IMG/VR virus record: IMGVR_UViG_3300020201_000043
Span: 1 to 42,622 of that record
DNA: 42,622 bases
Direction: 5' to 3' (one strand)
Source of the DNA: a virus
Below, piece by piece: positions 31,539 to 37,794 of this stretch. The translations under genes were made by a program, and so were the position numbers. Position 1 is the stretch's first letter. Each line of letters begins with the position of its first letter. The notes under the pieces are model-generated. The model did no database searches and was not told the DNA's origin. It saw nothing but the letters and a program-made list of their open reading frames with translations.

Positions 31539-31568
31539 TTAGTTTAAATCAGTGATACGTTTAAGAGA

Positions 31569-31665
31569 ATGAGTCCCTTAAAAAAGCCTTTGGCTTTTGT
31601 AGTCCCTGTCTTCTTTAAGACCCCCTCAGCCCTTTATCAAGGGACTCATCCTGAGGGGGTCTTAA
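31569..31665 (+). promoter_or_regulatory. RNA attenuator or pseudoknot that hides a ribosome-binding site
   Basis: Stem B: 31615-31629 pairs with 31651-31665 (15 bp, containing GACCCCCTCAG/CTGAGGGGGTC). Its 3' arm contains GAGGGGG, the ribosome site of the gene at 31667. Stem A: 31569-31579 (ATGAGTCCCTT) pairs with 31639-31649 (AAGGGACTCAT). The arms interleave A-B-A-B, as in an H-type pseudoknot. A smaller hairpin CCCTT/AAGGG in the loop of B competes with A. Confidence 0.7.
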
Positions 31666-31670
31666 GATGA
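31569..31670 (+). CDS. Leader ORF with KPLAFV element
   Basis: A 33-codon frame: MSPLKKPLAFVVPVFFKTPS, then ALYQGTHPEGVLR. It ends by overlapping the next ATG (ATGA). A copy of the palindromic element is in the usual codon phase. The whole ORF lies in a region of long mutually exclusive stems that hide the ribosome site of the gene at 31667. A leader peptide whose translation opens the next gene is the natural reading. It has only a weak AAGAGA ribosome site. Confidence 0.5.
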   Translation: MSPLKKPLAFVVPVFFKTPSALYQGTHPEGVLR

Positions 31671-31894
31671 AAAGAATAGATTTGCCCGAATATTTAAAAG
31701 TCAGATTTCTTGAACTTGGAACGAAAGTGGTTAGAGAAGAGTATTTTAAAAGAATACTTACAATGGTAGAAGTACGTCGCAACCTTAAAGAATTGCCAGA
31801 ATTGATTGAGTTATTAGATTTTCTTTTCCCTGAACCACCAAGATCGTTTGAAGAACGACTAGAAAGGTTTGCAAATGGGACAAAAGTACGATGA
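31667..31894 (+). CDS. Small acidic/basic helical protein
   Basis: A 75-aa helical protein (YLKVRFLELGTKVVREEYFK, RRNLKELPELIELLDFLFPE). Its ribosome site GAGGGGG is seven bases upstream and inside stem B of the leader. It overlaps the repA start by 20 bases, so its translation probably opens repA. A regulator or loader partner of the helicase is possible. No family recognised. Confidence 0.6.
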   Translation: MKRIDLPEYLKVRFLELGTKVVREEYFKRILTMVEVRRNLKELPELIELLDFLFPEPPRSFEERLERFANGTKVR

Positions 31895-33131
31895 GTTTCA
31901 GAAGGAGAGAGAAAAAGGAGGGGTTGGGGCAGAACCCGCTCCTATAGAACAGTCATTTCTTATAGGAAAGCCCGTTAACTGGTCTGAGATTACAGACGAG
32001 ATAACAAAGCGTGAGTGGATCTGGGAAAATTATATAGCTAAAGGTTACATTACTCTATTATCCGCTTTATGGAAAGCTGGAAAATCAACTCTTCTGAGAT
32101 GCCTTTTTGTCGCAATGGCTCAAGGGGAGGAATTCGCAGGTCAACCAATCACAAAAACAAGAGTCCTTGTTATATCCGAAGAGCCTCAGAGTGAGTGGTT
32201 TGAGAAAAAAGAAGATCTTGAAAAAGAATTAATTGATCAAATCTCAATCTGGTCACGCCCTATTAGAAGCAAGCCTAATCTAAAACAGTGGATACAGATG
32301 TTGGATGAGATCAAAGAGCACTGCATTGTAGAAGGCATTAATTTAGTCGTGATTGATACCCTCTCCACGTTTTGGCCTATTGATAACGAAAATGACTCAG
32401 CGCAGGTTTTAAAGGCCTTAGTGCCTATGTACACCTTTACAGAAAACAGAATAGGGGTTCTACTTATTCACCATTTTAGAAAAGGTGGAGGGGATCAAGC
32501 GCAGGCCTCAAGAGGTTCAGGGGCATTACCAGGCTTTGTAGACAATATTATAGAATTCACCCGCAAAGAAGACGGGAATGCCAACCAGCGAGTCCTAAAG
32601 ACTTATGGTCGCTTTGATGAGGTCATTCCGACTGTTGTAATAGAGCTTACTAACGACGGAACATATAAGACGCTAGGAACTCCATGGGAGGTTTCTAAGA
32701 CAGCAAAGCTTGATAGGATAATCTCAATCTTCGAGGAGATGAAAACAAACCTGTGTTCGGCCGATATATTAAAGTTCTGGGTCACTTCTTCAAATTCAGC
32801 GGAAACTTCTATTACGGTAAGATCTGTCAGAAATTATGTAAAAGAACTCGTTTTTAAAAAAATCCTTTCCGCAGTTGAGCCACGCATGCATGGAAAAAGG
32901 CTAACTCCTTACTACGCACTAACTCCCGATTTTCAGGAACTGCGGAAAACATACTCCCCCCCCACAACGGGGGCTTTCCTTTCCTCAGTTCCAACTGCGG
33001 AAAGGGCCCCAGAATCGCTTTCCGCAGTTAACCCCCAAACCGTGCCTGTAACTGAAGTACGGAAAGGTATAAGTGCTATAGCGGAAGACATTAGGCTAGA
33101 AGAGGGGATGGAGAAGATAGATAACCTATAA
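31875..33131 (+). CDS. RepA-like AAA/RecA-fold replicative ATPase
   Basis: A 418-aa protein from ATG 31875 (AAAGG upstream). LLSALWKAGKSTLLR (residues about 61-75) is Walker A. VLVISEEPQSEWF carries the Glu pair seen in RepA-like AAA_25 proteins. GINLVVIDTLSTFWP is Walker B. VLLIHHFRKGGG, then ASRGSGALPGFVDNIIEF, matches the later motif of that family. These are hexameric helicase-like ATPases of plasmids and phages. A winged-helix-like segment follows (SADILKFWVTSSNSAETSIT), then a disordered Ser/Pro-rich tail whose DNA holds repeated AACTGCGGAAA motifs. It is the only recognisable replication motor in the genome. Confidence 0.82.
   Translation: MGQKYDEFQKEREKGGVGAEPAPIEQSFLIGKPVNWSEITDEITKREWIWENYIAKGYITLLSALWKAGKSTLLRCLFVAMAQGEEFAGQPITKTRVLVISEEPQSEWFEKKEDLEKELIDQISIWSRPIRSKPNLKQWIQMLDEIKEHCIVEGINLVVIDTLSTFWPIDNENDSAQVLKALVPMYTFTENRIGVLLIHHFRKGGGDQAQASRGSGALPGFVDNIIEFTRKEDGNANQRVLKTYGRFDEVIPTVVIELTNDGTYKTLGTPWEVSKTAKLDRIISIFEEMKTNLCSADILKFWVTSSNSAETSITVRSVRNYVKELVFKKILSAVEPRMHGKRLTPYYALTPDFQELRKTYSPPTTGAFLSSVPTAERAPESLSAVNPQTVPVTEVRKGISAIAEDIRLEEGMEKIDNL
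32866..33029 (+). repeat. Iteron-like cluster in the repA 3' region, candidate origin
   Basis: The 11-mer AACTGCGGAAA (or its complement TTTCCGCAGTT) occurs exactly at 32866 (-), 32938 (+), 32993 (+) and 33019 (-), plus TTTCCTCAGTT at 32980 with one mismatch. The pair at 32980-33003 forms a near-perfect 24-base palindrome. A C8 run and GGGGG (32956-32974) can form a hairpin between them. The coding sense here is a low-complexity linker, as in lambda O, where ori lies in the gene. Confidence 0.65.
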
Positions 33132-33874
33132 TGTTGACATCAAATAACATATTTGAAGAGAGAGTAATTGCTAGAGATGCCTTAAAAGGGATTTATTCTT
33201 GCCCTGCTTGTGGAGGGGCTACTATTCTTAAAAAAGGAGAAAAGAAGATCGCTCATTTTGCTCATCAGTACTTAAAAAAGCCTTTGGCTTTTGTAGGGGA
33301 TTGTTGGTGGGAGAGTGAAAGTATTGAACATTTATCTTTCAAGCAAAAGCTCTATGACTACTATACAGATAAAGGTTTTGAATGTCAGTTGGAAAAAATC
33401 GTTGATGACGGGAAATTCATACTAGATGTGGCTATCGAATATAAAGGACAAAAGGTGGCTATTGAGATCCAGTTAAGTGAAACACCCATTGAAAGAGTTA
33501 TTGAAAAAACTATCGCCTTGAACAAACTGGGGTACTATGTTTTATGGTTAATTGGCGATCCTGCTTTAAAATCCCACGACGATAGATCAAGTCAACTCTT
33601 ATATTTAATGCACAGTAGATTCTATTTTGGCCGGGTTTATACAATCACCAGCCAGTTTACTGTTAAGTCTAATTTTGGAGTAAATATAGACCCTGAAATG
33701 GAAGTCTCTGCGCTCTATCTAAAATACAGAACAAAAACTATTATTTCTAGGAAACATTATTTCCCACTTATTGACTTAAACATCCTTTGCACAGAGACTG
33801 CTGAATACTCGATAGGAAAAATAAAGATTGCCCGCTTCTGTGATAAGCATATAGACAAAAATAGTCTAGATTAG
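33131..33874 (+). CDS. CoiA-like nuclease-fold protein with inserted KPLAFV element
   Basis: A 247-aa protein. YSCPACGGATILKKGEKKIA followed by HFAH is the CoiA N-terminal zinc and H-F-A-H motif. WWESESIEHLSFKQKLYDYY, GFECQLEKIV, FILDVAIEYKGQKVAIEIQL and SETPIERVIEKTIALNKLGY match the CoiA PD-(D/E)xK-type nuclease core. The element YLKKPLAFVGD sits between HFAH and WWESES, a place where CoiA proteins have a short variable loop. CoiA aids recombination in competence; in phages it is probably a recombination or DNA-processing nuclease. It begins at the repA stop (TAATG). Confidence 0.8.
   Translation: MLTSNNIFEERVIARDALKGIYSCPACGGATILKKGEKKIAHFAHQYLKKPLAFVGDCWWESESIEHLSFKQKLYDYYTDKGFECQLEKIVDDGKFILDVAIEYKGQKVAIEIQLSETPIERVIEKTIALNKLGYYVLWLIGDPALKSHDDRSSQLLYLMHSRFYFGRVYTITSQFTVKSNFGVNIDPEMEVSALYLKYRTKTIISRKHYFPLIDLNILCTETAEYSIGKIKIARFCDKHIDKNSLD
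33277..33295 (+). repeat. Palindromic 21-bp element inside the CoiA-like gene
   Basis: A perfect AAAGCCTTTGGCTTTTGTA, read as KPLAFV, between two conserved motifs of the host gene. Confidence 0.9.
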
Positions 33875-33889
33875 GCACAAGTTGCTATG

Positions 33890-33917
33890 TTGACTTTACA
33901 CTACTTTGTGCTATACT
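33890..33917 (+). promoter_or_regulatory. Early promoter before the 33.9-kb unit
   Basis: TTGACT (33890-33895), 16-base spacer, TATACT (33912-33917). The ACTACTTTGTG block in the spacer and GTTGTA after the -10 match the promoter at 30404. It lies 16 bases after the CoiA stop. Confidence 0.78.
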
Positions 33918-33948
33918 AGTTGTATAGGTAACAAGAAAGAAGAAATAA

Positions 33949-34224
33949 ATGGAAAACTACGATAACTATTCCCAATCAGATCTATATACATTGTCTATAA
34001 AGGATAACCCAGCTCTACAGCTAAAGAAGATATTATTGGCATTAAAAGTAAAACTACATAAAGCAGATCATAAGTTTTGGACGGAAAAGCTCCTTATAGA
34101 TGGTCAGGCGATAGAAGACCTTAAAAAGGAAATCAAAGCCTTTGAAGAGGGTGTTTTGGACACTACAGAGGAATCTAAAGAAGAGATTGAGAGTAATAAG
34201 ATGGGGAGTCCTTTCGATGGCTAA
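33949..34224 (+). CDS. Unknown early phage protein
   Basis: A 91-aa protein. It is helical and ends in an acidic tail (EEGVLDTTEESKEEIESN). The ribosome site is a purine run (AAGAAAGAAG). The first gene of the unit driven by the 33.9-kb promoter. No family recognised. Confidence 0.65.
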   Translation: MENYDNYSQSDLYTLSIKDNPALQLKKILLALKVKLHKADHKFWTEKLLIDGQAIEDLKKEIKAFEEGVLDTTEESKEEIESNKMGSPFDG

Positions 34225-34241
34225 ACACTGGGAGAAACAAA

Positions 34242-34325
34242 ATGAAACCTAAAATATTTTTTAATAACCTATACTTCATATTAATAATAGCAGTCAAGAT
34301 GTTTGAGGAGGAAAAGAATGTTTAA
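34242..34325 (+). CDS. 27-aa membrane peptide
   Basis: MKPKIFFNNLYFILIIAVKM then FEEEKNV. One short hydrophobic stretch. GGGAG is 7 bases upstream of the ATG. The gene contains the GAGGAGG ribosome site of the next gene and overlaps its start, so it may serve mainly as a translational coupler. Confidence 0.4.
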   Translation: MKPKIFFNNLYFILIIAVKMFEEEKNV

Positions 34326-34521
34326 TTTAATAAAAAAGCCTTTGGCTTTTGTAAAAAAGCCTTTGGCTTTTATAAAAGAAATATGGGTTGCGTTGACTCA
34401 GGATATCAACAAATGCTCCCTCTGTGACTCAGATATCTTCTGGTGGGGTGACAAGTGGTATTGCGAGAACCGGAATTGTAAAAGGTTTACCGCCCCTGCG
34501 GTATTAGACGAAACAGAATAA
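34318..34521 (+). CDS. Small zinc-ribbon protein with two KPLAFV elements
   Basis: A 67-aa protein from ATG 34318, set by GAGGAGG. The first half is MFNLIKKPLAFVKKPLAFIK, that is, two tandem copies of the palindromic element. The second half has CSLCDSDIFWWGDKWYC and ENRNCKRF, a C-x2-C ... C-x5-C zinc ribbon. The repeats form a basic amphipathic extension. Function unknown. Confidence 0.65.
   Translation: MFNLIKKPLAFVKKPLAFIKEIWVALTQDINKCSLCDSDIFWWGDKWYCENRNCKRFTAPAVLDETE
34335..34374 (+). repeat. Two tandem palindromic 21-bp elements
   Basis: Copies at 34335-34353 and 34356-34374 (the second ends TATA instead of TGTA). Period 21 bases, codon phase K-P-L-A-F. Confidence 0.9.
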
Positions 34522-34535
34522 ATACTAAGCATTAT

Positions 34536-35195
34536 ATGAAAACAAATAATCACACAATAAAGCCAAAGGCTTTTGTAATAAAGCCAAAGGCTTTTGTAAC
34601 AAAAAGTAAATGGGCGGTATATTTTCTACTCTATATCGCTTGTATAACCTTCTGCTTCGGGTTGGTAGCTAACCATCTATCCTCACAATGGATGATTAAT
34701 TCAGCCTCTTTTGAGCTTAAGAAGGCCAGTGCTGCAATGCACGGCATCCGTGAGGCTAGAGCTGATTATTCAGAGCTTGAGAAGACAAATGAGGAGCTCT
34801 TAAGCGAGCTAGCCGCTATTAAATCCAAGAATCCAGACCCTAAACGAGAAGAGATAGAGGCTTATGTTCGGAAGATCTTTACAAAGGATAACCCCAACCT
34901 TGCCCTTGCTATATCTCACCACGAGTGTGGTTACACTAACAAGAACTATCCTAAGTGTTCTCTTAAGAGCTCAGTAGAAAATAGCATAGGGTTATTTCAA
35001 ATTAACCTACATAATGCACACAAGAACATCCATGCAGATAGAATCCCAGGGGTAACTATGGCTGAGAAGATCCAATGGTTAGAAAACCCATTTAACAACA
35101 CTCTTTACGCTTACTGGGTATTCAAGACATCAGGTTGGAATCCCTGGTCAGCTTACACTAATGGGGCATACTTAAATGATCCTTTAGTCAAATGA
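34536..35195 (+). CDS. Membrane-anchored lytic transglycosylase-like protein
   Basis: A 219-aa protein. Residues 8-24 carry two copies of the element in its AAA-loop form (IKPKAFVIKPKAFV). A transmembrane helix follows (AVYFLLYIACITFCFGLVA), then a coiled coil (YSELEKTNEELLSELAAIK). From about 105 is an SLT-like domain: LALAISHHECGYTNKN with the catalytic Glu, SIGLFQINLHNAHK, and FKTSGWNPWSAYTNGAY. Its place in the early region hints at a role in wall modification during entry or superinfection rather than final lysis. It overlaps the next gene (ATGA). Confidence 0.8.
   Translation: MKTNNHTIKPKAFVIKPKAFVTKSKWAVYFLLYIACITFCFGLVANHLSSQWMINSASFELKKASAAMHGIREARADYSELEKTNEELLSELAAIKSKNPDPKREEIEAYVRKIFTKDNPNLALAISHHECGYTNKNYPKCSLKSSVENSIGLFQINLHNAHKNIHADRIPGVTMAEKIQWLENPFNNTLYAYWVFKTSGWNPWSAYTNGAYLNDPLVK
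34559..34598 (+). repeat. Two tandem palindromic elements, AAA-loop form
   Basis: AAAGCCAAAGGCTTTTGTA at 34559-34577 and 34580-34598. The loop is AAA instead of TTT, i.e. the stem was inverted, but the TGTA tail and reading phase (KPKAFV) are kept. Confidence 0.9.
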
Positions 35196-35383
35196 AAAAA
35201 CTAATGAAAAAACTAACTAAACAAGAACAAAAAGACGAGGCATTGGCAGCCTATGAAGCAATAACAGACTCATTATGGGAAGACTTCAAGACGCTACAAG
35301 CTCCAGCATTAGAAGTGTATTTATTGAGGCTCAGGGAGATAGACAAGGAGAACTTGAAGAAGATCGAAGAAGGAGGCCTTTAA
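35192..35383 (+). CDS. AYEAI-repeat family protein, short form
   Basis: A 63-aa protein beginning MKKLMKKLTKQEQKDEALAA, then YEAITDSLW, APALEVYLLRLREIDKENLK. It shares its first 17 codons with other small genes (40560, 40768) and its A-Y-x-A-I and YLxRLREID parts with the genes at 37469 and 40560. It contains only one clear repeat unit. Probably a helical rod; function unknown. Confidence 0.6.
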   Translation: MKKLMKKLTKQEQKDEALAAYEAITDSLWEDFKTLQAPALEVYLLRLREIDKENLKKIEEGGL

Positions 35384-35387
35384 TAAT

Positions 35388-35576
35388 ATGAAGATAGCTA
35401 TCTCTGCCATCCCCATAGCCATCCTCATAGCCATTTTCATATTTGTAGGTCGCATAGCTCTGATCCGTTACTGGACTAGCGACTGGGAGAAATGCAAACG
35501 GTGCAAATGTTTTTTGACCTGGTGGGCTGCCAAATATTCTAATTGTTCAAATTGCTACTGGAAGGATAAAGAATAA
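35388..35576 (+). CDS. Membrane protein with Cys pairs
   Basis: A 62-aa protein. A transmembrane helix at residues 4-22 (AISAIPIAILIAIFIFVG) is followed by CKRCKCFLTWWAAKYSNCSN and a further Cys, a small zinc-ribbon layout. Function unknown. It starts four bases after the previous stop. Confidence 0.6.
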   Translation: MKIAISAIPIAILIAIFIFVGRIALIRYWTSDWEKCKRCKCFLTWWAAKYSNCSNCYWKDKE

Positions 35577-35577
35577 T

Positions 35578-35931
35578 ATGAAAAAGAAAACAGAGAGAAA
35601 GAAATTAACAGAAAAACTAGATAAGTTAGTCAGTCTCAGGATTCGAGAGATAGAGCCTGAATGTGTGACTTGTGGTTCAACAACCAAATTAGGAGCCGGA
35701 CATATCTTTAGCAAAAGAGGTTTGAATACCAGATGGGATCTAACCGAAGCTGGTAATGTTCACACCCAATGTTGGGGCTGTAACTACCGACACATTAGAG
35801 ATCAGTACCCATATTTCACCTGGTACATTGAGAAGTTCGGGCTGGATCAGTTCAATTCTCTAAGAAGAGTGTTTAAGACAGTTATCAAACTGAAAGATGC
35901 TGAACTGAAAGAATTAATTACACTTATATGA
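35578..35931 (+). CDS. NinG-like (HNH/zinc) recombination nuclease
   Basis: A 117-aa protein. ECVTCGSTTKLGAGHIFSKR followed by NVHTQCWGCNYRHIRDQYPY matches the lambda NinG/Rap family: a C-x2-C pair, the AGH motif and a C-x2-C-N pair. It then has a helical end. NinG (Rap) resolves recombination intermediates. The N-terminus MKKKTERKKLTEK shares its coding sequence with other small genes here. It overlaps the next start (ATGA). Confidence 0.75.
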   Translation: MKKKTERKKLTEKLDKLVSLRIREIEPECVTCGSTTKLGAGHIFSKRGLNTRWDLTEAGNVHTQCWGCNYRHIRDQYPYFTWYIEKFGLDQFNSLRRVFKTVIKLKDAELKELITLI

Positions 35932-36167
35932 CAGAAGTATTTGCAGGATTTTCAAAGAATCCAAACGAAAGAGCAAGCCAGCCAGTATTCTACATAGACA
36001 GAACTGATGCTGAGGTAATGGGCAAAGCTTTGGCAGGATTTACATTATTAAGCATGAAAGCTGCGGTAACGCGAATGTACCCACAAGAATTACAAGTACC
36101 CGAAAGCTTAAGACCAGAAAGGAAAATAGCAGAGAAGCGGGTCCGCGACTCTATGTTTTTTAAATAA
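35928..36167 (+). CDS. Unknown small protein
   Basis: A 79-aa helical protein (DAEVMGKALAGFTLLSMKAA, PERKIAEKRVRDSMFF). It ends three bases before the tRNA-like element. No family recognised. Confidence 0.6.
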   Translation: MTEVFAGFSKNPNERASQPVFYIDRTDAEVMGKALAGFTLLSMKAAVTRMYPQELQVPESLRPERKIAEKRVRDSMFFK

Positions 36168-36169
36168 AT

Positions 36170-36275
36170 GGAGAGGTCGCATAGAGGCCTAGTGCCGAGT
36201 CAGCAAGGAACTTGTTCCAAGTAATGACTTGCTCAGCGATGTCTGGGGCGTAAGTTCAAATCTTATCCCTCTCCG
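36170..36275 (+). tRNA. tRNA-Ser-like class II element with expanded anticodon loop
   Basis: Acceptor arms GGAGAGG (36170-36176) and CCTCTCC (36268-36274). D arm GCA/TGC (36179-36181, 36193-36195) with the loop TAGAGGCCTAG. Anticodon stem GAGTC (36197-36201) with GACTT (36226-36230). Variable arm GCTCAG/CTGGGGC (36231-36249). T arm GTAAG-TTCAAAT-CTTAT (36250-36266). The 5' half closely resembles bacterial tRNA-Ser. But the anticodon loop has 24 bases with no clear U33 and anticodon, and there is one extra C between T stem and acceptor. CCA is not encoded. It could be a decayed tRNA, a spliced one, or a tRNA mimic. Confidence 0.55.
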
Positions 36276-36303
36276 CAAAATATAAAAAAAGGAGGTGAAA
36301 ATT

Positions 36304-37032
36304 ATGACAAATGATAATACAGGAAGCTGGAATACTGGAGACAGGAATACTGGAGACAGGAATACTGGAAACAGTAATACTGGATACATGAATACAGGAC
36401 ACAGGAATACAGGGGACTGGAATACAGGACACATGAATACAGGACACATGAATACAGGAAACTGGAATACAGGAAACAGGAATACAGGACACAGGAATAC
36501 AGGACACATGAATACAGGAAACAGGAATACAGGAAACAGGAATATAGGAGACAGGAATACAGGAAACAGGAATATAGGAGACAGGAATACTGGAAGCTGG
36601 AATACAGGAGACTGGAATACAGGATTCATGAATACTGACTCCCCGACCGTACGAATGTTTAATAAGGATACAGGCTTAAAGTTTGGGGAAATATCCTTTC
36701 CTGAGTACTGGTTCTTTGACTTGACAGAATGGGTGTCGGGAGAAGACATGACTGATCAGGAGAAAGAAGACCATGAATCAGAGTATAAAACCAATAAGGG
36801 ATATCTTAAGGTTTACGACTATAAAAAAGCTTTTAAAGCATCGTGGGACAAGGCTACACCTGAAGACAGAGCGAAGACTTTTGATCTGCCTAACTTCGAC
36901 AAGCAGATCTTTGAAGAGATATCAGGAATTAATGTTGATGAAGAGAGAAAAGTTGAAACAATCAAAATAGGTGATGTTTCTTTCAACAAAGAGGAAGTTG
37001 AGGAAAGACTAAAAGGCTTAAAACCTGTTTAG
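36304..37032 (+). CDS. Pentapeptide-repeat (NTGxx) phage protein
   Basis: A 242-aa protein; ATG 36304 has GGAGG eight bases upstream. Residues 4-112 contain about 21 tandem NTGxx pentapeptides (NTGDR, NTGHM, NTGNW; two read NIGDR), of the Pentapeptide_2 kind. In DNA these are 15-bp tandem repeats. The unique C-terminal domain has FGEISFPEYWFFDLTEWV, YDYKKAFKASWDKATPED, TFDLPNFDKQIFEEISGINV and an acidic end. I recall similar C-terminal domains after NTG repeats in other phages. Pentapeptide proteins can mimic DNA or act as rods; this one is unassigned. Confidence 0.8.
   Translation: MTNDNTGSWNTGDRNTGDRNTGNSNTGYMNTGHRNTGDWNTGHMNTGHMNTGNWNTGNRNTGHRNTGHMNTGNRNTGNRNIGDRNTGNRNIGDRNTGSWNTGDWNTGFMNTDSPTVRMFNKDTGLKFGEISFPEYWFFDLTEWVSGEDMTDQEKEDHESEYKTNKGYLKVYDYKKAFKASWDKATPEDRAKTFDLPNFDKQIFEEISGINVDEERKVETIKIGDVSFNKEEVEERLKGLKPV
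36310..36640 (+). repeat. 15-bp tandem repeats encoding NTGxx
   Basis: About 21 units of the type AATACAGGANNCANG. The variable bases hit two codons (D/N/H/S/Y/F and R/M/W/S), while NTG is constant. The last base of the Thr codon is A or T. Confidence 0.9.
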
Positions 37033-37064
37033 TGATAAAAAAAGAAATAATAGAGGACTAACCT

Positions 37065-37466
37065 ATGACACTAGAACAAATATGCGTAAGCAAAGAATGG
37101 GCGGAGAAGTTAAAAGAAGCTGGGTATCCGGAAAGGGGTAGTGTTTTTTATTGGGCTATTGGCGGTGACAAGTGTGAAAATAAGTGGTCGCTTCTTTACT
37201 CCGATGATGAAGGTTGGTCGTCTACAGATATAATCGCAGCCCCGACTGCCTCAGAGATACTAGAGAAGCTACCCTCATTGATAGTAGTAAACACAAACAA
37301 CGCTTGGCTCTCGTGTCATAAAAACATATTTAATTTGTTTGACGTAGGTTATGCCACTAATGATGGTTTCATTGATGGACACATCGAAGAAAAATCACTG
37401 GTTGATGCTCTAGCAAAAATGTACTGCTACCTGGTATCGGAAAATATAATTAAAGCGAAGGACTAA
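37065..37466 (+). CDS. Conserved-looking phage protein with start context AGGACTAACCT
   Basis: A 133-aa protein. VSKEWAEKLKEAGYPERGSV, FYWAIGGDKCENKWSLL, then APTASEILEKLPSL and KSLVDALAKMYCYLVSENII. This layout is common among uncharacterised phage proteins that begin with 'AeKLkeaGyp'. The leader AGGACTAACCT-ATG is identical to that before the ACG-start gene at 39991. Function unknown. Confidence 0.7.
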   Translation: MTLEQICVSKEWAEKLKEAGYPERGSVFYWAIGGDKCENKWSLLYSDDEGWSSTDIIAAPTASEILEKLPSLIVVNTNNAWLSCHKNIFNLFDVGYATNDGFIDGHIEEKSLVDALAKMYCYLVSENIIKAKD

Positions 37467-37468
37467 CT

Positions 37469-37792
37469 ATGAAAACTAAAGAAGAACAAAAAGAGGAGGC
37501 TCAGAAAGCTTGCGAAGCAATAGTAGACCCAGCACTGGCAGCTTACGATGCAATAAGAAATCCAGCATGGAAAGCTTACGAAGCAATAAGAAATCCAGCG
37601 CTGAAAGTTTGCGAAGCAATAGTAGCCCCAGCACGGGACGATTACGAAGCAATAAGAAATCCAGCATGGAAAGCTTACAAAGCAATAGTAGACCCAGCAC
37701 GGGAAATCTACCTAGCCAGGCTCAGGGAGATTGACGAAAAAGATATTAAAATCATTAACGGTAAAAGATATAAGTTAGTGGAGGAGGAATAA
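37469..37792 (+). CDS. AYEAI-repeat protein, long form
   Basis: A 107-aa protein with about six 13-residue repeats of the form (K/L)AYEAIxxPA(W/L/R), for example WKAYEAIRNPAL and RDDYEAIRNPAW. Flanks are a charged start (MKTKEEQKEEAQKACEAI) and a conserved end (YLARLREIDEKDIKIINGKR, then YKLVEEE). The repeats give a Pro-broken helical rod. The DNA repeats are 39 bp and near-identical, so copy number may vary. The gene at 40560 has the same end and fewer repeats. Function unknown. Confidence 0.7.
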   Translation: MKTKEEQKEEAQKACEAIVDPALAAYDAIRNPAWKAYEAIRNPALKVCEAIVAPARDDYEAIRNPAWKAYKAIVDPAREIYLARLREIDEKDIKIINGKRYKLVEEE

Positions 37793-37794
37793 CT

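Noticed and set aside
33131-33874. Alternative genetic code (TGA or ATA reassignment)
   Set aside because: TGA works as a stop in many overlapping gene pairs and ATA occurs freely inside genes at Ile-like positions. The ATA cases concern only initiation.
36310-36640. CRISPR-like array
   Set aside because: Units are 15 bp and contiguous, with no spacers; they encode pentapeptides.
36189-36749. A 186-codon minus-strand frame with FPVFLSP-type repeats
   Set aside because: It is the reverse complement of the 15-bp NTGxx repeats, whose period keeps all frames open. The + strand frame has a strong ribosome site and a unique C-terminal domain.
36304-37032. Diversity-generating retroelement target
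   Set aside because: No reverse transcriptase and no template repeat seen; variation is in a tandem array, not in a single variable region.
37476-37734. Repetitive frames on both strands in the AYEAI gene (LGLLLLRKLS and MESLRSNKKS types)
   Set aside because: Shadows of the 39-bp repeats; no ribosome sites and no unique part.
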